In this document: positions 45,901 to 56,600 of the stretch, piece by piece
How positions within the stretch are numbered: position 1 is the first letter of the stretch
Layout: the number at the start of each line of letters is the position of its first letter
Assembly (NCBI GenBank): GCA_001584585.1
Contig: LSYV01000015.1
Coordinates: forward strand, 1,260,159-1,324,158
DNA: 64,000 bases
Direction of reading: 5' to 3'
From: Gonium pectorale
Taxonomy: Eukaryota; Chlorophyta; Chlorophyceae; Chlamydomonadales; Volvocaceae
Made by a program: the position numbers and the translations under genes
The notes under the pieces: generated by a model
Database searches by the model: none
Told to the model about the DNA's origin: nothing
The model's input: only the letters and a program-made list of their open reading frames with translations

Positions 45901-47740
45901 CGTGGGAAGGCACGAAGCGATGGCAGACGTGAGGACGTAGCAAGGAGGGATGCGCTCCGTCCGCCACCGGGCCCCAGGCCCCACAAGACCGCCTCACCGG
46001 GGTTGGGTCACGTTGGCCGTGCGGAAGCACTCGCGGCTGTCGTATATCTTGCCCTTGCCCCAGACCATCCTCCAGCCGGAAACATCAGGACCTGTTGTTA
46101 CAAGAGCGTGACACGCAGGCACCGCTAAACGACCAGGCCGAGGGCAGCAGCTGCTTACGCACTTGCTCGCCGCATGTACACATTCCAACGAACTCCACCC
46201 ACTACCTCCTTATCTTGTTGGGAAGGTAAAAGGTTCTTTGTCGCTTTTTATACTTAGTTCCATGGGCACGCGGCGGCAGCAGCAAGACCAGCCCTCCTCC
46301 GTACCCTTGGTGTGCGCCGTGTTGTTCAGCTTCGCGACGTGATCCCACTTGAGTGCGGCAACGGTCGACTGGCTGTCGGCGATGGCCAGCTCCAGGAGCA
46401 TGTGCTGGTGGTCGAACGGATAGGCGCGGTAGTCCAGCGGCGCGTACCTGGCGCAGCACGACAGAGGCGGGAAGACCGGTGCATCGAATCGGGCCGTGCT
46501 GGTGGACACGAGGGGGGTCCAGCGCGCAAGCCACGCTGCGGTATCATGGTGGCATGCGGCACCCTTGCACTGCTTTTGGTCAGGGAGACGGTGTTTGAGG
46601 ATCGGCGTCGACATGCTCTTGGCACCTGCTGTGTGTACGCAGCGAACCGCTGCGCCACACGCAGGGTAATGAAGCCGGCAAGGCGGCCTCCGTGTGAGTG
46701 GACGCCCCCATGCATGCACGGCCAGTGTCCGCTCTGCCTCCCGAGTACTCACCAGGTGCCCACCAGTCGCGTGGACCAGGTGACGGTGCCGCTGGTCGAG
46801 TTGGCGTTGATGCGCCAGCGGGGTTGCTGGTCCTGTGGGTCGACATGGATTCGTAAGGCCTCCGCAGAAGGCAGCAGGAACAGCACGCACGCGCTGCCTT
46901 TTTTATCCACGCGGCGGGAGGGGAGGGCGCAATGGCTGGCGGCAGGGCTCTGCAGCTGCGCACCGTAAGCCAGGGGCGCACGCAACATCGCGGCGCGGAG
47001 TGTGTGTGTGTGGGGGGAGAATGCCCTGGCGCAGGCAACGTGGGCGCGCATACACCGGCGGGATGCGGGCGCGGAGCACTCACGCTGTCGTAGAGCATCA
47101 GGTTGAGCAGCTCGATGTGGGGCAACCAGATACCGTCGCAGCAGCCCTGCGGAGGAGGCGGATGCGTTGCACCAATTGCGCGCCGAGGTGTGTCACACAC
47201 ACTGCACTACGGCACGGCATGGCGCACCCGTGTGCCACACGGGCCGCAAAGTAGTGCATTTGCCGCGGCCGACCTCACCATAGACGGCAGGCCGCCGCTG
47301 TCGCACGTGTAGCTGCAGTTGCCTTCCGGCTGCATGAAGCGCGCCGTCGCCTTGGCCACCGTCGCGCCGGCTGTTGGATCAGGCCAGGTTAAGATGACCC
47401 ACCAGATCGCCTAAGGGGAGCGTGGGCCGGGACCAGCTTGAGCGAAGTGACCGATGGGTCGATTCAGCGGCGCGCGCGGAACCGACGCTCCAGAGGGTGG
47501 GCCTTCTCCTCTTACCGAGTACTCGTTCGCTTTCTCGTCTATGGATATGACTCTCTCGAGCAGAACGATGGTGTTGACGTCGATCGGCGTGGTCGCGCCG
47601 GTGAGGGTGTCGGTCGGCAGCGGTCCATCAGAGCCCGGGAGTGGGTAGGGTCGCTGCGCGCACGACGGAACAGCCAGCAGCAGCAGAGCCGCGAGGAGCC
47701 CAGCCACCGGTAGCCGGATCAGGTCCCAGGCGGTGCGCAT
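42943..47740 (-). CDS. Pentameric ligand-gated ion channel subunit, Cys-less
   Basis: Eleven exons on the minus strand give 717 residues: 47740-47516, 47410-47279, 47146-47084, 46832-46753, 46447-46305, 46091-45998, 45687-45495, 45190-44987, 44764-44631, 44306-44126 and 43647-42943. A signal peptide (LPVAGLLAALLLLAVPSCAQ) leads into the ligand-binding domain: DVNTIVLLERVISIDEK, VILTWPDPTAGA, WLPHIELLNL, DYRAYPFDHQHMLLELA. The last is the Cys-loop region with its Pro but without the two flanking cysteines. The pore domain follows: M1 YYVLTNLIPVLLITLVAFVV, M2 DRMSVVLTMLLSLTAMQFVF, M3 VVLVSYFMIAIACVESLVV, a long Ala/Ser-rich intracellular loop, and M4 CIVCVTLYAICITVLLWIEV. The acidic residue before M2 and the absence of a Pro-Ala insertion would suit a cation channel, which is inference. 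The ligand is unknown. It lies in the plasma or flagellar membrane if the family rule holds. A 20-base assembly gap falls in intron 10. Confidence 0.9.
43881..43931 (+). repeat. Dispersed repeat, copy in the channel intron
   Basis: About 51 bases match 48103-48154 with few differences, including the perfect core gcgccttcgggtgtgta and gtagaggcgggctc. Weaker similarity extends upstream (acgtcac, ctgtaccc) and perhaps past the gap (a pyrimidine tract ending in ttgcag). Confidence 0.8.
43997..44016. other. Assembly gap of 20 N
   Basis: Twenty Ns lie within intron 10 of the ion channel gene, directly next to a dispersed repeat. The true gap length is unknown, and an extra exon could be hidden there, although the flanking exons join in phase without one. 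Confidence 0.99.
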
Positions 47741-48558
47741 GATCGTCAGCACGTTTATTTGAGCGCGCGGTACATACAATTGCAAGGCTCAGTTACGCAA
47801 ATGAACAGCCAGTGCTGTCCGAGACCCACATGGAGTCTGGAGGTTTGGCATCCTCGTCACCGGCCGTACAGCTCGGGTTCCAACTGACGCTGAAACCACT
47901 CGCCGCCCGAGGAATAACACAAACCCAAACATGCACCTCCCCCCCATACGCACACCCCCATAACGCATTCGCACCCATCCACAGACCTCCCCGGCGGGTG
48001 CAGAGAAACCCACCGCCATACAAGGCACGGCAGATAGGTAGCCGGTCTTTGGGGGGCGGGACAAACGTCACATGTCTTGCTCTGTACCCGCCCCGCCGCC
48101 CGCCTTATCGGAAACGTCGCGCCTTCGGGTGTGTATGGCCGTAGAGGCGGGCTCGCTCTTTCTGTGCAGGTTTCTCTCTTTTTGCAGACCGCCATGATGG
48201 CGCACCCCCGTCTGCGACCCCCTCGCAACGTCCAGCACCTTCTTAGCATGCCGTCGGCCCGCCCGTCGCGCTAAGCGGGTGCGCCAACCCCAAACTGCAA
48301 TGGCGATTAAGCCCTCGAGAGCTGCCGAACTCGCTTGGAGCTTGCATCTGACACACCGTGCATTCCGTGCAAGCGCCATGAGCCGTTCGCTACACTGCGC
48401 GTCGGTTTCACGCACCCAAGCCCTGCGTGACCGATGTATTCAACACCCCTTATTCTCTCTTTAGGCCTAAAGGCCACAGCGTAAGAATGTGATTGCACCA
48501 TTCCTTGGGAACTCACACCAGCGCGCATGGCAAGCGCTCGGCCGCGTGGCGCGGACAG
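47741..48558. other. Intergenic: channel promoter and oxygenase 3' UTR
   Basis: No gene is supported. It holds the second copy of the dispersed repeat and pyrimidine-rich stretches. No minus-strand TGTAA was seen for the oxygenase transcript. Confidence 0.45.
48103..48154 (+). repeat. Dispersed repeat, copy upstream of the channel gene
   Basis: Partner of 43881-43931 in the same orientation, about 360 bases upstream of the channel start codon. On the minus strand both copies can be read as EPAST followed by HTRRR and VS, so this may be a remnant of a coding mobile element or simply a shared non-coding repeat. Confidence 0.8.
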
Positions 48559-51500
48559 CTACGTCACCGCCTCTGCCGGGAGGTACAGCCGTGCCAGGTC
48601 TTGCGGGTGAGCGAGGAACAGGCGCAGCTCCGGCAGCGCCAGGGCCGGCATCACCGCGCGCGTCAACTCCGAGGACTCCTCGGCATGCCCCCCAGCTGAT
48701 TCGCCGGGGAGGCTCCCGCCTCTCGCCACCTGGGGCTGCGAGCCGCCGCACCCCGGAGAGTCCGGCTCCGTTTCCTGCGGGTGCCCTTGATGATGTAATG
48801 CCGCTGGCGGCACCGGCGAGAGGCCAAGCACAAAGGCCATGCCGCGGGCTGCCTGACGCGCCAGGTCCCATGGCTCCGTGCCTGCAGCAGTGACGCGTGG
48901 ACGTGCGATGCGCGCCCATGCTGGCGAAACGCAGATCGGAACGCTCCATCTCGCTGCCGCCTCGCCGCCGCCTGCGCCCCGCGCATCCGTCGCGGCCAGG
49001 CCGGGCGCTTCTACTGCTAACGGCAGCGGGACACCGCTGCACTGAGCCGTTGCCAGCGGCGCCGGCGGCTCCTGCAGCGCGGCGAACCAGTCCAGCCATG
49101 TTGGTGGGCGGCTGGGGTGCGGCGGCGGTGCCACCTGCCACCCAGACCCTACGCCGGTACGCACGCCCGGCGCCGCCTCAGCCATCACCAGTGCTTTCCG
49201 ACCGCGGCCTGTGCGGCCTGCTGCGCCGACCGCGTGCGGTGCCACCGGTGCCGACTCCCCCTCCTTGGCGCCCGCGGCCGTGCCGGCCACCGTGCCGGCC
49301 ACCGTGCCGGCCGCCGCAGCCTCCCGCACTGGTCGGGGCAGCGAGTCTTCGTATGGTGGCAGGAGCATTCCGGGTCTGAGCGGCGCCGCGTGCCGCCAGT
49401 CCCAGGCCAGGCGGGTGCTGCAGGCGGGCCGCAGCGCGGGGATCCTGCCTTGGTCGGCGTCCCCCGAGTCGCTGCTGCCGCCACTGCTCGCCTCCATCTC
49501 CGACCCCGATGCTCCGACACCGCTGTTGCTCTCACTGCTACCGCTGCGCGAGCCGTCGCTGTCCTCCTCGTCTCCGGTGCCACTCTCGCTGTCGCCTCCG
49601 ATGCCGCTGCTTGTGCTGCCGTCATCGCCATCACGCATCGCCAGCCGACCCGCATCGCCAGCGAGGTCCGCCGCCCCTCGCCTCCGCTTGGCGCCCGCCA
49701 AGGGCCCGGCGCCTGGCATAGGCCCACTTCCCCCAGCTCCAGCGCACGGGCGCAGTCGGAGCCCTGGCGCAGGGCCCACCGTTTGCAGCCGTTCGGCGCC
49801 CCACCAGGCCACTATGAGCGTGGTGCGGCGGCGCGGTGGCGTGGGGGGCGTGTCAGCGTCTTCCGTCGGCTGCGTCCCCACGGCAAAGGCCGCTCTGGCA
49901 CCTGGCCGGAGGTGGTCCAGAGGAAGGACATCGACCAGTTTTGCATGTACTGGTATTGAGCGGCTCATGCAAGAACAATCTGCATGCAACCACTCAGCTT
50001 GAAGCCCTGCCCGTACCTGGCTCGCACGGTAGGCCGCCCGCCTGTCGTTCTTGCCCAGGCCCAACAGGCACCTGGCTTCCCTCGGGCAGGACGCCATGCA
50101 GCAGGTCCCCGGGGAAGGCCAGCAGGCGGTTCGGGGCGGGCCCCACCGGCCAGGCCCTGGTGGCCAGCGGATGGACGCCAATGCTGCTGGCTCGTCTCAG
50201 GTCCTCAGCAGACGGAGCGCGGCTGCCTGGACGCGGGGGAGCGAGGGAGAGGCGAGCCTACGTTGTGTCCAAATGCATTGCGCGCTAGAAAAGGAAGGGG
50301 CACTCCCTTCCGAACTGGTAGCCTGGGGAGTTATGGCAGCGCTGTTTGTCGCAGGTTCCCTGCACGGTTCCTGTACCGCACCCCGTGGAAGCAGCTCTCA
50401 AGCCGGTCGCGCACGGGTAAGCGCGTTGGGCTTGGCGCAATGCTGAACGCAGGCGCAACATGCACATATTCCACCCCAAGACCTCATGTACTCGTGAGCT
50501 GCACAACGCGCTGTTCGCCTTGGCCCGTGAGCGAGCTCACCACGGGGCGTCTGGTCCAAAACCAGGGTGGGGCCCCCCGGGCATGCGCTCTCCAGTGCCG
50601 CGCGGGACGCAACCTTGCGGAGGTCGCCCAGCCCTGCTGCGAGCGTCGTCTCGGCGGCGGAGGCGTCCAGAGACGGCAGGAACAGCACGCTGCTGAGCCG
50701 CGGGTGCGCCAGATGGTAGTGGTCGAGGCCCTGCCGGCGCGGAGGGGGGCCCAAGGGGCGCACAGGGGTGGAGGCCACGAAACGGCAGACGCGAAGCAGC
50801 GCTGTACACGCCATCAGGACTCCATGAGGAAGTGCATCATAGCATGGCTTGAGCCCTGTCCGAATGGTACTCCGCGCTCTGACCCAGCCCGCACGTGTTC
50901 AGACCAGCAATCACGTGACGGGGGCAAGACCCACACCGTACCGCACAGTGCATGCCGTAGTAAGCCTGGACGGTATCCCGGGTGTCATGCTGCCTCGTAC
51001 ACATAGGCGCGCAAGCCGCATCCATGCAGGGTCCCTCACACCTAGCCAGGGCGCTCACGGACACACGGCGTACAGCCCTCACCCTCCGCAGCACGTCCTC
51101 GTTGACGTCAAAGTGGAGCTGGTGGGGAGACGCCGGGTCGCGCGTGTGCGCCCACCACTCCACCGCCACCACGCCCCGCAGCGCATCACGGAGAGCCGCA
51201 GCGTGGGCCGGCATCGGCCCGCCACAGCCGTGCGCGCCCGCGCCTCCGACCGGGTCGGCTGATGCCTCGCCAGGCGCCCGAGCTGCACCCTCCGGCGGGG
51301 CATGTGGTACCAGCTCCGCTAACAGCCACAAGTCACCAGTATGGGAGGCTGCTTGGTCGCCCGCACGGCGTGTCCCAGCCAATGCGTCAGCAGGCGCGAC
51401 GCTTGCCGCGGCTCCGGCTGCTGCCGCCAGCAGGCGGTGATGGAGGGCTTGCACGGCTTCCTCTACGACAGACGTGGGAGACTGGTCCTGCGCCGTGCGG

Positions 51501-52977
51501 GGAGACAAAGCAGGGGCTCGCCCAAGCGCGCGAGTTCAAAGCTGGTGCTGACATTGTGTACGCACGTGTGGGTCCGACTCGTGCGAAACCCTAGTGACCA
51601 CCTCGCTCGGCTCCGGCTGCGGTGCTCCAGCATACGCGTGAGCGGCGAGCATGCTCCTGCCACACCTCCTGACCAAGATGGGTGAGAGCAAGCATTATGT
51701 GTGAGTCCGCTTCCCCACCCGCCGCGGCCCAGCCCACCAACTTGTAGATGTAGCTGAAGAACGGCGTGGATTGCTTGCCGTACCGGTGTTGCCGCCAGAA
51801 CGGACTGCCGCCCGCGGGGTCAAGTGCCACGGCCAGCCGCCGCAGCAGCGGCAGCGGCAGCGCTCCGTCGCAGACCAGGGGCGGCTGTGGAGCTGGAGCC
51901 TCGGCCGAGCCCTCCATACCCGCCACACTGCGGGCTCCACCGAGTCTGCCAGAGCCCTCGCCGTCAGTGCCATCTATCGTTGCCGTCTGAAGCTCCGGAA
52001 GCAGGGCAAGACCTCTGCCAAGGGAGGCCGCTGCTGCGGATGCCGCCCAGACCTGCTCCGCCAGGCGGAAGCGATAGCCCAGCCCAGCCACCCAGGGGTC
52101 TGCTTCGTGGCAACGTCCCGTCACGCAAAGCCTCAGGGCCTGCGGATGTGGAGCACTGCATGTGACCCGTAGACCCCTAGATTGCAAGACAACAGAACGG
52201 CCCCCCGCAGTGGCTGCACACGGGGTGCATGGGGCTGCGTCCTGTGGAACGGCTGCGCTTCCGGGGCCCGTGTAGAGCTGGCTGCGCAGCGCACTTTCTG
52301 CAAACGGTGTAACTGAACGGTTTCTAGTCAGCCTAAACATAGGGCGCATGCCGATCTACCTAGTCAACCTTCTGCCTTTGCACCATCGCACCCAACAAGT
52401 TGTTCCCGCGGGCAGCCGGAGCCGGAGCCTGGTGGGGCCAATCATGTCAGGAGTCCACACGACACAGGCTGTCGAGGACCGCCTTTCTATGATGCCGGAG
52501 GCGTGCAGGGCGGGGGCGGGGAGCCATGACATGGGACTAGGGATTTGCGACTAGACCCGCCCAGCGCAACCGTGCCGTACCCACGTGTAGGTATTGCGCC
52601 TGTGAGAGCTCCTGGCAGGTGAGGGCCAGCAGATGCTTATCATCTTCGTCTCCTCTGCCACAGCCAAGAGCAGGCCGGGGGCCGATCGCTCCGTTGACTT
52701 CATGCACTCCAGCATGCGTCTCGCCACCCCGCTGAGAAGTGCGGGCGCAGCCAGTGCTCATGGTATCACGCCCGCCGTTCGGCTGAGAGGGGAGTTGCCT
52801 TATGGCGTCAGGTCCAGCCGCTGCCACCCATCCGTTGACGCAGGCACGCAGGCGGAACGCTGCCGCGCGGAGGGCTTGGGCACCGCCGTCGAGATCCCCG
52901 GCACAGCGCTGCCACAACTTTAATTGGCGATGGACCTGGAGCAGTTGCCCGGCTCGATATCGAGAGCTGGATTCCAT
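48559..52977 (-). CDS. 2-oxoglutarate/Fe(II) oxygenase-like protein
   Basis: Six exons on the minus strand give 1,034 residues: 52977-52581, 52297-51738, 51487-51083, 50730-50541, 50226-50017 and 49901-48559. The central part looks like a double-stranded beta-helix oxygenase. HQLHFDVNED (about 441-450) supplies the H-x-D iron ligands, RLLAFPGDLLHGVLP (about 551-565) the distal His, and RRRTTLIVAWW (about 612-622) the Arg that would bind 2-oxoglutarate. Upstream lie LVCDGALPLPLLRRLAVAL, GKQSTPFFSYIYKL and GVVAVEWWAHTRDPASPH, as in uncharacterised algal relatives. A Ser/Gly/Asp/Glu-rich linker follows the core and includes a short TVAG repeat. A C-terminal helix (PALALPELRLFLAHPQDLARLYLP) closes the protein. 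The substrate is unknown. The exon 5 end at GTACGG was chosen over a nearer GTGCCT because only it restores the frame into RTTLIVAWW. It is divergent with the kinase gene. Confidence 0.74.
49279..49314. repeat. 12-bp tandem repeat, three copies
   Basis: The unit gtgccggccacc occurs three times with the last copy slightly changed. In the oxygenase frame it encodes repeated T-V-A-G. The length is a multiple of three, so copy number can vary without breaking the frame. Confidence 0.8.
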
Positions 52978-53672
52978 GAGGCAACCAGTGTGGCACTCTG
53001 CATGGCAAAGCGGAGGAACCTCCGCTTTGAGCCCACTCAGGTTTCGAGCCGGATATTATGGCTACATCGAAGTCAAGAAGATTTGCAGAGAAAATAGCAA
53101 CGACCCTCAACCATAACCCCCAACCTCCCCAGCGCCGACCTCTGTCCACGATACCACGAAGCGTCCCCTGCTCCCCTCTCGCTTCCGCTTGCGCCCTCCG
53201 CGTAAGCATGTTGTCTGGGGATAGTTGCGGGGGTTCTGGCGATTGCTAGGGCGTAGGGGAGCTTCACAATAATGCCAACCCCACTTGCCACCAGTCTTGT
53301 CCTGCACGTGGGGTTGGCTCCCCAGGCCGTCCTAGGTGCTCTCCCGCAGGATTCTTAGGCCAACGAAGCAGGAAGCACGTCCCAAACCGTACTGCAACCG
53401 TACGGCCTATGAAACGCGTTGCAAACGCGTTGAGACGGTCATCGGCTAAGAGCGTCACAGAGCGCAAGAACGTTCTCTGAGTTTTCAGGAAATGATCGCC
53501 ATACTGCTGGTGCTGTGGCCATGTCCCCACTCCTCACTTGTTAGCCTAGATGCCACTCCGTTAAACAAACTCACTATGATATGTTGAATTATAGAACCAT
53601 TAGCGCTTATTCCTGCGACTGCAGGATACGGTATCCCTCGTCGAGAGACGTTTGGACTGGCTAGGCGCATCT
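52978..53672. promoter_or_regulatory. Divergent promoter region, oxygenase and receptor-like kinase
   Basis: 695 bases lie between opposed start codons. It is mixed in composition, with AT-richer stretches around 53560-53620 near the kinase start. No specific element was recognised. Confidence 0.45.
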
Positions 53673-56600
53673 ATGTCTGCAAATACGAAATACCGAAGCG
53701 GGAGCTGTACGCACAGCATTGCCAGCCGGACGGGCCGTGGCTGCGGCACGTACCCCGTGTTGGTGCTATTGCTATCAGCACTGGGCGCTACCCAGGCCGA
53801 CGATGCCCCTACGCTGGAGGAACTCTTGGAACATGGCAACACTTTACTTCCGGGGCGGTATGAGGTGCTTCCCGACTCCAAGCCCGGCATCTTCAGCGAC
53901 AGAGCCGTAGTCGCTGGTGCTGGCCCCGCGGCCACAATCCTAGACCTAAGGTCACCTCGCCACATTGGGGCTCTCGATCTGCAACCGAGTGAGCGATGGT
54001 CGACGGGTTATTGGCTCCTCCAGCAAAAGGCTGTAGTGACGGGCGGGGGCCGGGGGAAGGGCGCCAGGGGCCACGCCCGGCTGGGTGCTGGTCTTCACCG
54101 TACACCCGCTGCTGACCTGTGTCAGCTCCACGCCTATCCTCTAAAGGCTGCTATCCGTTGAACCCTCCTTGGTCGGTCATGCAGCTTCATGTTGCCCACT
54201 TACCTCCGTCTTGTTCGCGCCGACCACAGGTGCGGTGGTCGAGTTCTGGAACCTGACGCTGCTCTTACCCCCGGTGCCGGACATCAACAGTATTGCGCAA
54301 GGGGGCCTCTTGTCCCACGTGTTTATGGCATCTCCGGGGGCGCAGCTTACGCTGTCTGGCGTGACCGTCCTTGTAGCGGACTGCGAGTGAGTCCTACGTC
54401 GCGGGAGCACATGCTTTTGGTCACAACACGGGGAGGAGTGCATGACTGCAAGCCGTGCCCTTCGGCATGGCCTAGAATGCCATTCCAACTGCCCCCGAAA
54501 TCGTTACGCCCGTTACGCTGCTGGACTTGCCAGTGACGAAGCTGCACCCTGGACGTCGTGAATACACCATGGGCAAGGCGCAAGCGGCTTTGGAGCTCTT
54601 TGGGGCGTGAACGTGGCACGCTGGTGTTGCCTGCCGGCACTTCGACTTCGCCACACACCCAACCTCTCGCCCGGTCCCTTGGCTGCCGCTGCAGGGAGCT
54701 GCTTTTCTACACACGCTCGCTCTGCGAGCCGGCGCGCTGGGAGCACACGACACATATGCAGATCCTCAACGGAGCCCTAGACTACACCACTGGCTTTATG
54801 AATATGGCGCCTTCGAGAGGGCGGCGCGACAGCCCCAGGGGCCCGGCGGGACTTGCGCGGCTGGTGGACACGCGCTTCTCGTGCATCTCGGGAGCAAACG
54901 GCAAAGAGACCGCGACGGGTCTGCCACCACCGTGGCCATGCACCGTGGCTGCTGTGGGGGACTATCAAAGCCTACGCGGCGCTCTGGACGCTTCAATCCG
55001 CACTTCGGGTGCCGTCCTGGTGTCGCTGACAGGGAGAATCTCCATGGCAACCGCTCCAGAAGAAGAGCCGGTGTACACGGTGAGGGTGAGGGTGCACCGC
55101 TTCGTCGTCCCCTCCCTTCATGGGGTGCGCGCCTCGCCCTAGAGACGCTGCATTGCGCAAACCACGCAGCGAATGCGCCTTGCTTGATAATTACAAGGTA
55201 CACCCAGCACCCTTCACCGTGCAGGGTTGTTGACATTCGCATTACAAGTATTTTGCGCTGGACGAGCGCCGTGATCCCCCTGCGCAGGTCCCTGCTGGCG
55301 TGTCCTTGTACATCTACGGCAACCCTGTGACGGGAGCCTCCCAGGTGCGTCAGCGTATTGGTTTCTTGGTTGCGCTGCCGAAGCAGCCCAATGGGGCCGT
55401 GCCCACGTGCTGTCGCATACAAACGTGCCTGGGTGAGAAGAGCGTCTGCACGATGTTTTGCGTGTGGCGCTCAGCTGAAATGTGCTTTCGGGTCTTCCAT
55501 GCCATGCCCCACTGTTGCACATGTATGCGTACGTGTCTAGTGGCTGGTTGCCATGACAAGGTCACAAGACGCGGATTGGGTCGGCTCTGCGTGACTCCCA
55601 CGACCCAGATCGGCCGGCTGAAAGCTGCGCTTAACCTTATGTCCTTGTGACTTTGCTTGCAGATCGACTTTGCTGGCAGGCAGCTCTTGACGGTGGCATC
55701 GGAGAATGGCGTCCAGGGCCGCGTGGTCTTGAAGGACATCCAGCTGCTTGGGCTGCCATTCCCGGCTTGGGGTGCCAGGTCGTGGCATGGCTTCATGGCC
55801 TCCTGGTGCTGGGCGATCGACGTGGGGGGGCCCAGGTGATGACCTCGGTTAATAGCGCAGCCTGGGCAAGGAGATATGGCACTACGAGGGCTACCGCGCA
55901 CTTGCGAGCATTGCAACGCATGCCGGACTGATCGCAAACATTCCCACTTGCCATGTGCTGCCTTGTGGACCGGTGTTGACGCGGGCTCTTGGACTTGAGT
56001 CTGCCGCTATGCACGCTTTCCCTCATGCGTACCTGCAGTGCCTGCGTGAGGCATTGAAGCGCCTGTCGCCCTGGAGATATTTGTTCTCAGCGTGTGTACA
56101 CATACGCGCAAAGCCACGCCGGGGCACGTTCGCCGCTCGCTCTCTTCCGACGGCTCCCTCCATGTCCATGCCTGTCATATCGTGCTTTGCCGTGCAGGTC
56201 CTCTGTTCCAGCGAGCATGCAGGATATCTTATCTCCCGTGCTGGAATGTAACAGCTGCACGCTTGTGGTCCCCGACCTTGAGGTCGCCTGGTGGGGCCAG
56301 GCCCTGACCAGGAACGATGCGTCCCGTGGCTTCTTGTAAGTGCTTTGCCAGGGGGAGCACGGTGATCAGGCAAGAGGGGTGTAAGTGAGGCCGCCTACGC
56401 ATTGCGGCATACGATATTGCCCTAAACGGCAAATGCAGGATTGCCATTCACAGTCCTTCAGTCCAGTTAGCTTTGGGGCGCTGGTTAAGCACTGATGCGG
56501 CGTTGCCCCCATTGACTGAGCTAACACTCGTGTGGCGCCCTGGCTCGCAGGGCGCTTCCAGCGTCACCTCCTGATTCTGGGCAGCCGCTCACGTTGGCCA

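Noticed and set aside
49117..50002. Plus-strand open frames of 263-280 codons
   Set aside because: They are Arg/Pro/Ala-rich shadows of the oxygenase's last exon on the minus strand.
50072..50080. A closer donor (GTGCCT) for oxygenase exon 5
   Set aside because: It would join the next exon out of frame. The GTACGG at 50016 keeps phase and leads into RTTLIVAWW.
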